Assembly: GCF_010550605.1 (NCBI RefSeq) | Contig: NZ_JAAGNI010000356.1 | Location: 51,312-115,311, forward strand | Length of the DNA stretch: 64,000 bases | Source: Streptomyces sp. SID9727 | Lineage (GTDB): Bacteria > Actinomycetota > Actinomycetes > Streptomycetales > Streptomycetaceae | Direction of reading: 5' to 3' | Part shown: positions 54,349 through 63,610 of the stretch, piece after piece | Numbering within the stretch: the first letter of the stretch is position 1 | How the letters are laid out: each line of letters opens with the position of its first letter | Position numbers and translations under genes: made by a program | The notes under the pieces: model-generated | The model's input: only the letters and a program-made list of their open reading frames with translations | Database searches by the model: none | Told to the model about the DNA's origin: nothing

Positions 54349-55056
54349 TCAGATGGTGGCTTGTGGCTGCTGCGGGGTGAGGTAGTGGACCGTCGTGGCT
54401 CCGGCGTGCGAGGCGAGCAGGCCGTGCAGTTCTTCGGCGGCGGCTTCGAGGAGGTGGCCGTCGCGGGCAGCGTTGAGGGTTTCGAGGACGAACGCGACGC
54501 GGGTGGAATCTTCGGTGACGCGGGTGCGGTGGGCGTCGCGGTGGTTCCAGTGCCGGGTGAGGATGTCGGTGGTGTCTGTGTAGATGATCTCGCCGGGCTT
54601 GGGGTGCTCGACGGTGTCGGGTTCGCCGAGGGGGGTGAAGGTTTCGGTGCCCTCTGCGTAGCGGATTTCGACGTCGCCGGTGACGTGGTCGAGGTCGAAG
54701 GCTCCGGCGGGCAGGCCGTGGCGGACGGAGACGGTGTTGTAGGAGTCGACGGCCGGGTTGATCCGGGGCAGGGTGCCCTTCTTGGCCATGCGGCGGCCCA
54801 AGGCGTCGACGCTGGGGCGGATGCGGCGGGGGTTGGTGCCGAAGGAGCGGTAGGCGGTGTGCCATGCCTCGATGCGCGGGTCGCTTTCGTCGGCGGGGGC
54901 CCAGGTGCCGTCGGCGAGGTCCTGCTCCAGGTCTTGCAGGGCGGTGGTGGTGTGGGGCCAGGGCTCGTGGCCGTTGAGGCCGGTGGCGGTGACGACGGCG
55001 ATCAGGGTGTCGGGGAAGGCGTCGGCGACGGCGGGGCTGATGCGGAAAGCGGTCAT
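54349..55056 (-). CDS. B3/B4 domain protein (PheT-like editing domain)
   Basis: A 235-residue protein with the B3/4 fold of phenylalanyl-tRNA synthetase beta subunit: AWHTAYRSFGTNPRRIRPSV, LPRINPAVDSYNTVSVRHGL, PAGAFDLDHVTGDVEIRYAE, GEIIYTDTTDILTRHWNHRD and ARVAFVLET-like TRVAFVLETLNAAR. Stand-alone B3/4 proteins are thought to bind or edit aminoacyl-tRNA or amino acids. ATG 55056 has GGAG upstream. It follows the PaiB and EamA genes on the same strand, a grouping suggesting amino acid efflux or resistance to a toxic amino acid. Confidence 0.85.
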   Translation of the reverse strand: MTAFRISPAVADAFPDTLIAVVTATGLNGHEPWPHTTTALQDLEQDLADGTWAPADESDPRIEAWHTAYRSFGTNPRRIRPSVDALGRRMAKKGTLPRINPAVDSYNTVSVRHGLPAGAFDLDHVTGDVEIRYAEGTETFTPLGEPDTVEHPKPGEIIYTDTTDILTRHWNHRDAHRTRVTEDSTRVAFVLETLNAARDGHLLEAAAEELHGLLASHAGATTVHYLTPQQPQATI

Positions 55057-55100
55057 GATCTGCGGCTCCGTTCCAAGAAGGCGGGCAAGGAGGGGTGGGG

Positions 55101-55742
55101 TCAGGACTTCCAGGTACCGAGGCGGTCGAGGCGGCGGAGCTGCTGGGCGGCGGTGGGTCCGTCCAGGGCGGTGCCGCGTTCGGTGAGCCGGCGGGCGGTG
55201 TCGGTGCGCTGCTCGACGGGTTTGTGGTCGTCGTACTTGAACTTGGCGCGTACCTCGGTGACGTCGAGGCACAGGCCGCGGATGCCGGGCAGCCTCCGGC
55301 CGCAGGGCGGCTGGTCGGGGTCGATGGGGGCGTGGTCGCCGTCGGGCTGGAAGTGGGTCATCTGGCGGAGCAGCAGCTCGGCCTGGCCGCCGGGTCGTCG
55401 ATGATGGTTGCCTGGCAGGTGAACTGGACGGTTGCGTAGTAGCTGGTGGGGACGCCGTCGGTGGGCCGGTGCCGGGCTTGGCGCGCCAGGGTCCGGGTAT
55501 GAAGGCGTAGTCGCCGGTGACGGTGAAGGTGACGTTCGCTCGGTCTCGATCGCCTTCCATACCGGGTTGGGGCGGGCGAGGTGCACGAGCAGGGCCGTGC
55601 CGTCGACGGTGAAGTGGGTGGGCACGACGGCCGGTGCCTGTCCGGGCGGACCGTTGACGCCGAGTATGCCGAAGCCGTGTCCTCGGCGATCCAGGTCTGC
55701 CATTCGGCGTCGTCGAGGGCTGCGTCCCAGGGCTGGATGAAC
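55101..55742 (-). pseudogene. PaiB-like FMN-binding negative regulator, frameshifted
   Basis: The pieces together spell a PaiB-family FMN-binding split-barrel protein: MFIQPWDAALDDAEWQTWIA (first frame), GFGILGVNGPPGQAPAVVPT, HFTVDGTALLVHLARPNP (second), NVTFTVTGDYAFIPGPWRAK (third), YYATVQFTCQATIIDDP (first) and LLLRQMTHFQPDGDHAPID to the end (second). At least four single-base shifts are needed, near 55690, 55555, 55450 and 55395. It cannot make a full protein if the sequence is right. Confidence 0.8.
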
Positions 55743-56605
55743 ATGCCGGGCTCCTGTCGTACGGGGGGGCAGGTGAGGGCGAGGAGGTTGACGGCGACGG
55801 CAGCGGTGCCGAGGCCGACGAGTTGGCCGTGGTGGATGCGTTCGGAAAGGACGCTGCGGGCGAGGAGAACGGTGCCGGCCGGGTACAGGGCGGTGAGCAC
55901 GGCGACGACGGCCAGGTCGCCGCTGCGGGCGGCGAGCAGGAACAGCACGTTGGCGAACGAGTCGAGCACACCGGCCGCCGCCGAGATTCCGTAAGCGGGC
56001 CTCTCCCTGCCCAGGCGCCGGAACATCACCGCGGCGGCGGCCAGGATGACGGCGGAGGACACGGCGCGTCCGATGATCAGCGGTCCCACCCCGCTGTCGG
56101 AGGGCGCCTGGTGCAGGAAGACCAGCTGCAGGGCGATCGCGGCCCCGGCGCCGACGGCCAGAAGCAGCGCGGTACGCGAGGGCCGGGCCGACTTCCCGCC
56201 ACGCCCGGCGCTGACCAGCACCACGGCCGCCAGCGCCAGCGGCAGGCCGAGCAGCCCGACCGGCCCCAGATGCTCACCCTGCACCAACCCGACACCGACC
56301 GGCAGCATCGCCGACACCAGCGCGGTGACCGGGGACAGCACGTTCATCGGGCCCACCGCCAGGGTCTTGTACAGCAGGGCGAACGCGGTGGCCGACGCGA
56401 CTCCGGACGCGGCGCCCCAGGCAAGGGTGGCCGGAGCGAAGGAGGCACCGAAGAAGGGCCACAGCAGCAGCTCGACGGCGAGCGAGGCCGGAGCGGCGAT
56501 CGTCACCGTGCGCAGGACATCAGCCTTGCGGGCACCCAGACCGCCGAGGAAATCGGCGTATCCATAGGCCAGGGAACTGCCCAGGGCCAGCAGCACAGCG
56601 AACAC
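55358..56605 (-). CDS. EamA/DMT-family exporter, reading on into paiB remnant
   Basis: The first 287 residues are a ten-helix DMT exporter with two EamA repeats: LLALGSSLAYGYADFLGGLG, LSPVTALVSAMLPVGVGLVQ, then LDSFANVLFLLAARSGDLAV and VLTALYPAGTVLLARSVLSE. GTG 56605 starts it with AGAGGA upstream. Its normal stop is absent: the frame passes the paiB start at 55742 and stays open to 55358. A run of seven G at 55763-55769, just before that point, is a likely indel site. Export of amino acids or related compounds is the usual role. Confidence 0.75.
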   Translation of the reverse strand: MFAVLLALGSSLAYGYADFLGGLGARKADVLRTVTIAAPASLAVELLLWPFFGASFAPATLAWGAASGVASATAFALLYKTLAVGPMNVLSPVTALVSAMLPVGVGLVQGEHLGPVGLLGLPLALAAVVLVSAGRGGKSARPSRTALLLAVGAGAAIALQLVFLHQAPSDSGVGPLIIGRAVSSAVILAAAAVMFRRLGRERPAYGISAAAGVLDSFANVLFLLAARSGDLAVVAVLTALYPAGTVLLARSVLSERIHHGQLVGLGTAAVAVNLLALTCPPVRQEPGMFIQPWDAALDDAEWQTWIAEDTASAYSASTVRPDRHRPSCPPTSPSTARPCSCTSPAPTRYGRRSRPSERHLHRHRRLRLHTRTLARQARHRPTDGVPTSYYATVQFTCQATIIDDPAARPSCCSAR

Positions 56606-56728
56606 AGGTAGTACATCCTCTACTATCAATGGAACGACTACACCGTACAACGTACCGACCGTAGATAGTCAACCGAACGACCGCACGGGCCAGCGAAATG
56701 AACCACGCGCCCTGGAGGGACGACAGCG

Positions 56729-57319
56729 ATGGCCGAGACCGAAGACGCGCTACGGACGCTCGCGCACAACGTCCGAACAGCCCGAAACCGCGCCGGGCTG
56801 TCCCTGGACGAATTCGGCCGCCGGGCCAAGGTCAGCAAGGGAGCCCTCGTCGCCCTGGAGAAAGCCCAGGGCAACCCGAACTTCGCCACCCTGGTCCGCC
56901 TCGCCGACACCCTCGGCATCTCGGTGTCCGCACTCATGGAAGGACCGTCCGAGAGCCGGGTCCGGGTCGTGTCCGCTGACACGGTCATGCCTCTGTGGGC
57001 CGGGGGAAAGGGCAGCGAGGCGCGGCTCATGCTGACCACCTCAGGGCCGGCCCCGGTCGAGGTCTGGCGCTGGAAACTGGAGCCCGGGGAGGAGTACCCC
57101 AGCCACCCCCACCAAGCCGGTGTCGTGGAAACCCTCAGCGTCACCGCCGGACAGATGATCCTCATCGCCGACGGCACCGAGCACCCGGTCGAGGCAGGAC
57201 AGACCGCCACGTTCGACAGCGATGTCCCCCATACCTACCGCGGCGCGGGCACCGGAACCTGCCATTTGATCATGACCGTCCACATCCCACCCGGACCCGC
57301 TCAAGGACCGTCCACCTGA
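56729..57319 (+). CDS. XRE-family regulator with cupin sensor
   Basis: A 196-residue regulator. The N-terminal helix-turn-helix reads AGLSLDEFGRRAKVSKGALV and ALEKAQGNPNFATLVRLADT. The C-terminal cupin has EVWRWKLEPGEEYPSHPHQA, GVVETLSVTAGQMIL and a closing HTYRGAGTGTCHLI. The cupin probably senses a small ligand or metal. It is divergent from the EamA-PaiB-B3/4 operon (123-bp gap) and is its natural regulator. GGAGG lies upstream of ATG 56729. Confidence 0.9.
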   Translation: MAETEDALRTLAHNVRTARNRAGLSLDEFGRRAKVSKGALVALEKAQGNPNFATLVRLADTLGISVSALMEGPSESRVRVVSADTVMPLWAGGKGSEARLMLTTSGPAPVEVWRWKLEPGEEYPSHPHQAGVVETLSVTAGQMILIADGTEHPVEAGQTATFDSDVPHTYRGAGTGTCHLIMTVHIPPGPAQGPST

Positions 57320-57356
57320 GGATCAAGGTCCACTGGCCTCACCGGCAGCACTCAGC

Positions 57357-57385
57357 TTCAGTGAGATCGGTCAAGGTTCAGTGAG
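57357..57385. repeat. Direct repeat TTCAGTGAG, IS-end-like
   Basis: TTCAGTGAG occurs at 57357-57365 and 57377-57385, 20 bp apart. The second copy with its left flank (TCAAGGTTCAGTGAG) matches 13 of 15 bases of the inverted sequence at 54219-54233 by the IS5 element. It may be a leftover IS terminus. Confidence 0.4.
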
Positions 57386-57607
57386 ACGGGACATCCGTGT
57401 CCAGCATGCATGGAACGCCACCGACCAGGCATTCGCCGTTCCGTACCCCCGCCGCTCTACGGTGCTGCGCCGGCGGTTGCTGCGGCTGTCGGTGCTCCTG
57501 CACACCCACCCGTTCTGGTCGACCGCACCCGGTGGTGCGCCGGCGGCCCGGGTGGAGCTACGCCGCCAGGCTCGGTCAGCTGCGCAGCGTCGCGGGGAGC
57601 GATCGGC

Positions 57608-57828
57608 GTGACCGGGCCGGCCGGGTTGTCGTCGCGGCAGGAGGCCATCCTGCGGGCGGTGCGGGAGAGGATTGCCGAGCACGGTGAGGGGCCCCCGGTC
57701 CGGCAGATCGGTGCCAGGTCGGTCCGTCGAGCACGAGCTCGGTCGCCTATCAGCTCAGGCGCCTGGAGAAACTCGGGCTAATCAGCCGCACGGGCCCGCG
57801 CTGGCAGATCTGCCGCCTGCACCCCTGA
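57608..57828 (+). pseudogene. LexA-type DNA-binding domain protein, frameshifted
   Basis: LSSRQEAILRAVRERIAEHG, then EGPPVRQIGA, and after a one-base loss at about 57716 LSSTSS-like PSSTSSVAYQLRRLEKLG and ISRTGPRWQICRLHP to TGA 57828. This is the winged helix of LexA without the protease domain, a small family known in Streptomyces. GTG 57608 is the likely start. Region 57386-57607 upstream has open frames but no family I recognise. Confidence 0.7.
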
Positions 57829-58263
57829 CACCGGGTGCTGGGTCAGCGGACCGGGCGCCCCGACGCCCCCGGGAACGCTGACCCATCTGCTGCGGCCAGT
57901 GACCCACATAGTGATCCGGCCCTGTGAGCCCGGTTCCAGGTGGTCTTGTTTCTCCTTGACCGGGATGGCTGCCCGAGCACCGTCAGACCGCGGTCAAGGG
58001 GTGCCCTCGCCATGCTGCCCGTGTTCTGTTCCGGTGGCTGTGAAGGAGCCCTCGATGACCGGTACCACCCGCCCGCGAGCCGGCTGCCCGGTGCCCCGGC
58101 GGTCCAGGAGTGCGACCCCGTACTGGTCGCAGCACGCCGAGTATGCCCAGGCCAGGGCGGCATGCAGTGGTGAGTGCGTTCCGCCATGGCGTAGACACGT
58201 CCCTGCATGGCCGGACAGCCTGCCCGGCCGGCCGGCCCCGCAGCCTCTGGGAGAATTGCATGC
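57829..58263. other. Stretch without recognisable gene
   Basis: About 430 bases between the LexA-like remnant and the Nudix gene. Open frames exist but have no start signals or family resemblance. The Nudix ribosome binding site is not clear; GGGAGAAT near 58248 is a candidate. Confidence 0.35.
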
Positions 58264-58701
58264 GTGACTCATGGACATCAGGCGGCCACGCCGCCGGCAC
58301 AGGTGGAGCCACTTGCTGTCGTTGCGGCGGCGGTGGTCGAGAACGGTCGGCTCCTGGTGGTGAGCAAGAAGGCGGCGCCCGAAATCTTCTACCTTCCTGG
58401 CGGGAAGCCTGTTGCGGGCGAGGAGCTTCTGGAGACGCTGACACGGGAATTCGAGGAGGAGCTCGGCGTGCAGCCGCTGGATCCGGCGTTCCTCGCCGAT
58501 GTCGACGCGGTGGCCGCGCTGGAAGGTGTTCCCATGAGGATGACCGTGTTCGGGGCCCGCATCAGCGGGATCCCGACTCCCGCCGCTGAGCTGGCGCATA
58601 TGCGGTGGGTGTCCGGTCACGAGGCGGGGCTCGAACTCGCGCCCGCGGTGAGGGACCACGTTCTCCCTCTCCTGCGGCGCAGGGGCATGCTCGCCGCATA
58701 G
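58264..58701 (+). CDS. Nudix hydrolase
   Basis: A 145-residue Nudix protein with an intact box: GGKPVAGEELLETLTREF, then EEELGV (G-x5-E-x7-REx2EExG). Such enzymes cleave nucleoside diphosphates linked to another group; the substrate is undefined. GTG 58264 follows GGGAGAAT; the longer frame from 58207 is less likely. The C-terminal half includes MRMTVFGARISGIPTPAAEL. It stands alone. Confidence 0.85.
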   Translation: MTHGHQAATPPAQVEPLAVVAAAVVENGRLLVVSKKAAPEIFYLPGGKPVAGEELLETLTREFEEELGVQPLDPAFLADVDAVAALEGVPMRMTVFGARISGIPTPAAELAHMRWVSGHEAGLELAPAVRDHVLPLLRRRGMLAA

Positions 58702-58834
58702 GACAGGGAGGTTGGGCGGCAGCGTCGGCGGCGCCCCGGCCCGTGATGATGAGCGGTGGTGGTCCGGCGCTTTCCCACCGGACCTGGGACTCGGGCTGAG
58801 GGACGCCGCGGTCGAGGGGCGGTGTCTACCTGGA

Positions 58835-59372
58835 GTGCCGTGTCAGGTCGAAGCGGTCCAGGTCCATGACCTTGGTCCATGTTGCGGTGAAGTCCTGGAC
58901 GAACTGCGTTTCCCGTCGGCGGCGGCGTAAATCTCGGCGACGGCACGGAGTTCGGCGTTGGAGCCGAAGACGAGGTCGTTGCGGGTGCCGGTCCAGCGCG
59001 GCTTGCCGGAGGCTTCCTTGCCCTCGAAGATCTCCGGGTCGTGGGCGCTGGGGGTCCAGGTCACGTCCTGGTCGAGCAGGTGGCCGAAGTAGTCGTTGGT
59101 CAGTACGCCCGGCGTGGTGGTGAGGACGCCCAGGTCCGACTTCTGGTAGTTCGCGCCAAGGACACGGAGCCCGCCGAGCAGGACTGCCATCTCCTCCGGA
59201 TCGAGGCCGAGCGGATCGGCCCGGTCGACGAGACGGTACTCGGCTGGGAGGGTGTCGTCCTTGCCGAGGTGGTTGCGGAAGCCGTCGGCCAAGGGCTCCA
59301 GGTTGGCGAAGCCTTCGATGTCGGTGTGTTCCTGGGTGGCGTCGACCCGGCCTGGGGTGGAAACCTGGGGAG
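58835..59372 (-). pseudogene. katG: Catalase-peroxidase (katG) C-terminal remnant
   Basis: [76 protein letters not shown] and [19 protein letters not shown] match the C-terminal domain of KatG. A shift near 58925 moves the end ([20 protein letters not shown]) to another frame. The haem-binding N-terminal domain is missing, so there is no enzyme. Confidence 0.85.
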
Positions 59373-59503
59373 AGATTGCTCATGCCCTGTGCATCCATCC
59401 TCGTGTTCGAGGCCCGCCGGGACCGGTAGGCGACATCAACGGCCGAGGGCCCGCCCCCGAAAGATCCAGGTGCGAGCCCGCGATCGTGGACCGGCCGGCC
59501 GCC

Positions 59504-60331
59504 TCAGCTCTTGAGGAAGTCCAGCAGGTCCTTGTTGAACTTTTCCTTGTCGCCCGGGACGAGCGCGATCCCGTGGGAGCCGCCCTCGTACACCTTGAGC
59601 GTGGCGTTCTGCACCAGCTTCGCGGTCTTGCGGCCGGTGGCGTCGATCGGCACCACCTGGTCGTCGTCGCCGTGCACGACGAGGGTGGGGATGTCGAACT
59701 TCTTCAGGTCCTCGTGGAAGTCCGTCGAGGCGAAGGCGTCCACACAGTCCACGCCGCCCTCGATGGTCTGTGCCATGGCCATGTACCAGAAGGCGTCCAT
59801 GTTGCCCTGGGTGACCTTGTTGCCGTCCCGGTTCGCGCCGAAGAACCCGACCGCCGTGTCCTTCCAGAACTGCGAGCGCTCGGCGAGGATGCCCTTCTTG
59901 ATGTCGTCGAAGACCGACTGGGGCACCCCCTCGGGGTTGTCCGGGCCCTGGAGCATCAGCGGCGGGACCGCGGAGAGCAGAACCGCGGACTTGATGCGTC
60001 CGGTGCCGTGCCGGCCGATGTACCGGGCCAGTTCGCCACCGCCCATCGAGTGCGCGACCAGCGTCACGTCGCGCAGGTCGAGCTGCGTGATCAGGTCGTT
60101 CAGATCGTCGGCGAAGGTGTCGAAGTCGTAGCCGTCGTACACCGGGGTGGAGCGTCCGTGGCCGCGGCGGTCGTGGGCGATACCCCGGAAGCCCGCGTCG
60201 GCCACCGCCTTCAGCTGGTCCTGCCAGGCGTCGCCGTTGAGCGGCCAGCCATGGATGAAGACCACGGGGCGACCCTGGCCCCAGTCCTTGTAGAAGATGT
60301 CGACACCATCGCGCGTCGTGCACACCGGCAT
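59504..60331 (-). CDS. Alpha/beta hydrolase, non-heme chloroperoxidase type
   Basis: A 275-residue cofactor-free haloperoxidase/esterase. The oxyanion site is FIHGWPLNGDAW, the nucleophile Ser95 in VAHSMGGGELARYI, the acid in VVHGDDDQVVPIDAT and the histidine in EGGSHGIALVPGD. ATG 60331 has GAGAGGA upstream. It is a paralogue of the hydrolase at 27182 but shows only moderate similarity. Next to it is a dead katG tail, so the pair may once have belonged to a peroxide-related locus. Confidence 0.85.
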   Translation of the reverse strand: MPVCTTRDGVDIFYKDWGQGRPVVFIHGWPLNGDAWQDQLKAVADAGFRGIAHDRRGHGRSTPVYDGYDFDTFADDLNDLITQLDLRDVTLVAHSMGGGELARYIGRHGTGRIKSAVLLSAVPPLMLQGPDNPEGVPQSVFDDIKKGILAERSQFWKDTAVGFFGANRDGNKVTQGNMDAFWYMAMAQTIEGGVDCVDAFASTDFHEDLKKFDIPTLVVHGDDDQVVPIDATGRKTAKLVQNATLKVYEGGSHGIALVPGDKEKFNKDLLDFLKS

Positions 60332-60672
60332 GAGCAGATTTCCTCTCACTGAGCGAAGGCCCTGGCTGCCGAAGAACAGGCAGACCGAAGACGAAGCGGG
60401 AGCCCGCCTCACGATCCAGGCGTCACGGCCCGAGTTTTGGCGGCAGTCCAGACCGCAGCCATTTCTTCCCCTTGCCCCATAGTCCACATTCCGGAAGCTC
60501 TCGCACGTCGGGCGCGCGTGCGAGGTGCATCGCCCATGCCCACAATGGCGTAGCTGCCAGTCACGACCGTGCACACGCGAAAACCTTGTCGGGTCGATGG
60601 GGAGAGGAGCCACGCGCTCATTCTGAGGTGACGAGGGCAACCAGCCCATCACCTCCACCGGCCGTTGCCGGG
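60332..60672. other. Stretch without recognisable gene before IS256
   Basis: About 340 bases upstream of the hydrolase. The promoter of the hydrolase should lie in the left part. No other supportable feature. Confidence 0.35.
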
Positions 60673-62043
60673 GGGACTGTAAAACGTTCGGTGTAACTCC
60701 ACTCCCGATCATGGAAGATGCATCGATGACCAGCAACAACGGATCGAGGACGAGACCGTCGAGCCGTCTGAGGCTTGGTGCCGACGTCCATGGACGAGCA
60801 GCTGATCGACCGAGCTCGTGAGTCGGGCTCAGGCCGAGGGCCTGCAGCTGACCGGCGAGGGCCAGCTGCTCCAGCAGCTGACCAAGCGGCTCCTGGAGTC
60901 CGCTCTCGAGGACGAGATCACCGACCACCTCGGCTATGACAAGCACGACCCGGCGGGGAAGAACGGCGGTAACAGTCGCCACGGAACCCGTGGCAAGACC
61001 GTGCTGACCGACGTCGGTCCGGTGGATATAGCCGTGCCCCGTGACCACGAAGGCTCCTTCGAACCGAAGATCGTTAAGAAGCGGCAGAAGCGTCTGTCGG
61101 GCGTGGACGAGATGGTCATTTCTCTCGCCGCGAAGGGGTTGACGACAGGCGAGGTCCGGGCCCACCTGTCCGAGGTCTATGGCGCCGACGTGTCGCGCCA
61201 GACGATCTCCACGATCACCGACAAGGTTCTCGAGGGAATGGCCGAGTGGCAGAACCGGCCTCTGGACGCAGTCCATCCAGTGGTCTTCATCGACGCGATG
61301 CACGTGACGATCCGCGACGGCGCCGTGGCGAACCGTCCGATCTATGTGGCCCTGGCCGTCACGACCGAGGGCCGGCGGGACATCCTGGGGCTGTGGGCCG
61401 GCGACGGGTGCGGGCGCCAAGCACTGGATACATATCCTGACCGAGATCAAGACCGCGGAGTGAATGACGTCCTCATGCTGGTCTGCGACGGACTGAAGGG
61501 CCTGCCCGACGCTGTCGAGACCGTCCGGCCGCAGACGATCGTGCAGACCTGTGTGGTGCACCTGCTGAGGAACTCCTTCCGCTATGCCGCCCGCCAGGAC
61601 TGGGACAAGGTCGCGGAGGTCCTCAAGCCCGTCTAAACCGCGGCGACCGAGGAAGCCGCACTCGAGCGGTTCGCGGACTTCGCCGACGCGTGGGGCAAGA
61701 AATATCCGGCGATCGTCCGGCTCTGGGAGACCGCCTGGGAGGAGTTCACTCCCTTCCTGCGCTTCGACACCGAGATCCGCCGTATCGTCTGCACGACGAA
61801 CGCGACCGAGTCCGTGAACGCGCGGATCCGACGGGCAGTGAAAGCCTGCGGTCACTTCCCGAACGAGCAGGCCGCCCTGAAGTGCGTCTACATGACGATC
61901 ATGTCACTGGACCCGACCGGCAAGGGCCAGGCCCGCTGGACCATGCGCTGGAGGACCGCCCTGAACGCCTTCGACAGCCGCCTCTCCGCAGCCCGCCAGT
62001 AGCCCTCAACAACCCCGATTACACCGCTCCTTTGACAGACCCT
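60673..62043 (+). mobile_element. Complete but inactive IS256-family element
   Basis: Both ends are recognisable: the left end (about 60674-60698) and the inverted right end (about 62015-62042) share CTGT-x-AAA and CGGTGTAA. The transposase runs from about ATG 60790 to 62002 and has LTGEGQLLQQLTKRLLES, FIDAMHVTIRDG (first Asp), MLVCDGLKGLPDAV (second Asp), VVHLLRNSFRYAAR and TTNATESVNARIRRAV (Glu). Defects: a shift near 60830, paired compensating shifts at about 61410 and 61457, and an in-frame TAA at 61634-61636 where the family has VYTAATE. It could be mobilised only by another copy. Confidence 0.85.
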
Positions 62044-62388
62044 GACCAGGGGGCGGTGCCGCAACAGCCCCCTACGCTCCCGCTCAGGCGCTCGAATCCG
62101 ACCTCGGCCATGCGCGAGATGATCTCGCCCTTGCCCGGGTCGGGCTGTTCGATCCCTGCAGCCTCGGCCATCTCATCGGTCGCGGGCGGTACCGGCGTAC
62201 TTCCTGGTGGTCCAAGCGTTTGACCAGTACGTGGTGGAGCGTGCGAGGTGTGCTGAGGCGGCGCTCAGGGACATGGTGCTGGCGAACCGCGCTGGTCGCC
62301 GCTGTCCGCACTGCCGGCGCGGCGGGCCGGCAGTTGGCAGAAGGTCTCCCCCGAAGCCAAGTAGGTCGCCCAATCAGGGCGAGCAGCC
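62044..62388. other. Stretch without recognisable gene
   Basis: Between the IS256 right end and the AraC-type remnant. On the minus strand a coding-like peptide (EMAEAAGIEQPDPGKGEIIS) appears near 62080-62175, but I cannot assign it. Confidence 0.35.
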
Positions 62389-62740
62389 TTGCTGACGCCG
62401 GTTCTGACATGGCCGAAGATCTGCTTCCCGTCTCCGTCTTGGGCTGTCGACCATGGCGGCGTGTCCTTACCCAGTGCCGCCCATTCCTTGCTCTCTCAGT
62501 CGAACCGCGGTCTCAGCCGGGCCGATCGATTCGCGTGGTTCATCGATGCGGTGCGTGAAGGAATCGCTCCCTTCGCGTTGTCCAGCCCCTACTCAGGGGA
62601 CTTTGCGGCCCGAGTAGTAAGCGCTGATCTAGGTGCCGCGCAGCTGGCGACTTTTTCCTTTCCCTCTCTCGACGCCGTACGCACCGCCCGCCACATCCGG
62701 CGCAGTGATCCGGAGACCTACATGCTGGCGCTTAGACGTC
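62389..62740 (+). pseudogene. AraC-type regulator N-terminal domain cut by IS5
   Basis: RFAWFIDAVREGIAPFALSS, ARVVSADLGAAQLATFSFPS and TARHIRRSDPETYMLALRR are the N-terminal ligand-binding domain of AraC regulators (AraC_binding_2 type). Family similarity stops at about 62735, exactly at the left end of an IS5 element, and the DNA-binding part is not found beyond it. The start is uncertain: ATG 62409 lies in a different frame. Confidence 0.65.
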
Positions 62741-63580
62741 GTCTCATTTGGCAGGTTGAGTAGTCTGCGCGGTGTGGTGGTGGTCGAGCGCTTGGTGCCG
62801 GACGAGCTGTGGAAGCTGTTCCAGCGGGTGGTCCCGCCTGCTCCGGCCCGACCGCAGGGCGGCGGCCGTCGCCGGTACGGGGATCGCGAAGTGCTGGCCG
62901 CGATCGTTTTCGTGGCCACGACAGGCTGCACCTGGCGGCAGCTGCCGCCGGTCTTCGGTCCGTCGGGGCCGACTGCTCACCGGCGGTTCACCGAGTGGAG
63001 TGCCGCCCGAGTCTGGGCCAAGTTGCACCGCGTCATCCTGGATGAGCTGGGCTCGCGCGGCGGCCTGGACTGGTCGCGCTGCGCGATCGACTCGGTGAAC
63101 ATGCGGGCCCTGAAAGGGGGGAGCTGACAGGTCCGAATCCTGTCGATCGGGGCAAGAAGGGGTCGAAGATCCACTTGATCACCGAGCGGACCGGTCTGCC
63201 CATCTCCGTCGGGATCTCCGGCGCGAACCTCCACGACAGCCAGGCGCTTGAGCCGCTGGTGCGCGGCATTCCACCGATCCGGTCCCGCCGCGGCCCGCGC
63301 CGGCGACGGCCCGCCAAGCTCCACGCGGACAAGGGGTACGACTACGACCACCTGCGTCGTTGGCTCCGCTGGCGCGGCATCCGCCACCGCATCGCCCGAA
63401 GAGGCGTCGAATCCTCCACGAGACTGGGCCGGCATCGCTGGACGATCGAGCGAACGATGTCCTGGCTGGGCGGCTGCCGCCGCCTGCACCGTCGTTACGA
63501 GCGCAAGGCCGAGCACTTCCTGGCCTTCGTCGGCATCGCAGCCGCCCTCATCTGCTACCGCAGACTGACAACCTGACGGG
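62741..63580 (+). mobile_element. IS5-family element with two overlapping transposase frames
   Basis: OrfA (GTG 62774-63127): LVPDELWKLFQRVVPPAPAR, GGGRRRYGDREVLAAIVFVA, WRQLPPVFGPSGPTAHRRFT, CAIDSVNMRALKGG with the first aspartate. OrfB (through 63576): GPNPVDRGKKGSKIHLITER, DSQALEPLVRGIPPIRS with the second, KLHADKGYDYDHLRRWLRWR, WTIERTMSWLGGCRRLHRRY with the glutamate. OrfB lies in the -1 frame and joins at AAAGGGGGG (63113-63121), a plausible slippery site. The left end near 62741 fits a target inside the AraC-type gene; the right end beyond 63575 (CAACCTG) seems partly lost. Confidence 0.8.
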
Positions 63581-63610
63581 CGACACCCGCAGGTGGGACG
63601 ATCCACAGCA

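Noticed and set aside
55358..55742. EamA-PaiB fusion protein
   Set aside because: The frame does run through, but PaiB itself needs further shifts right after its start, so a functional fusion is not credible; an indel at the G run explains it better.
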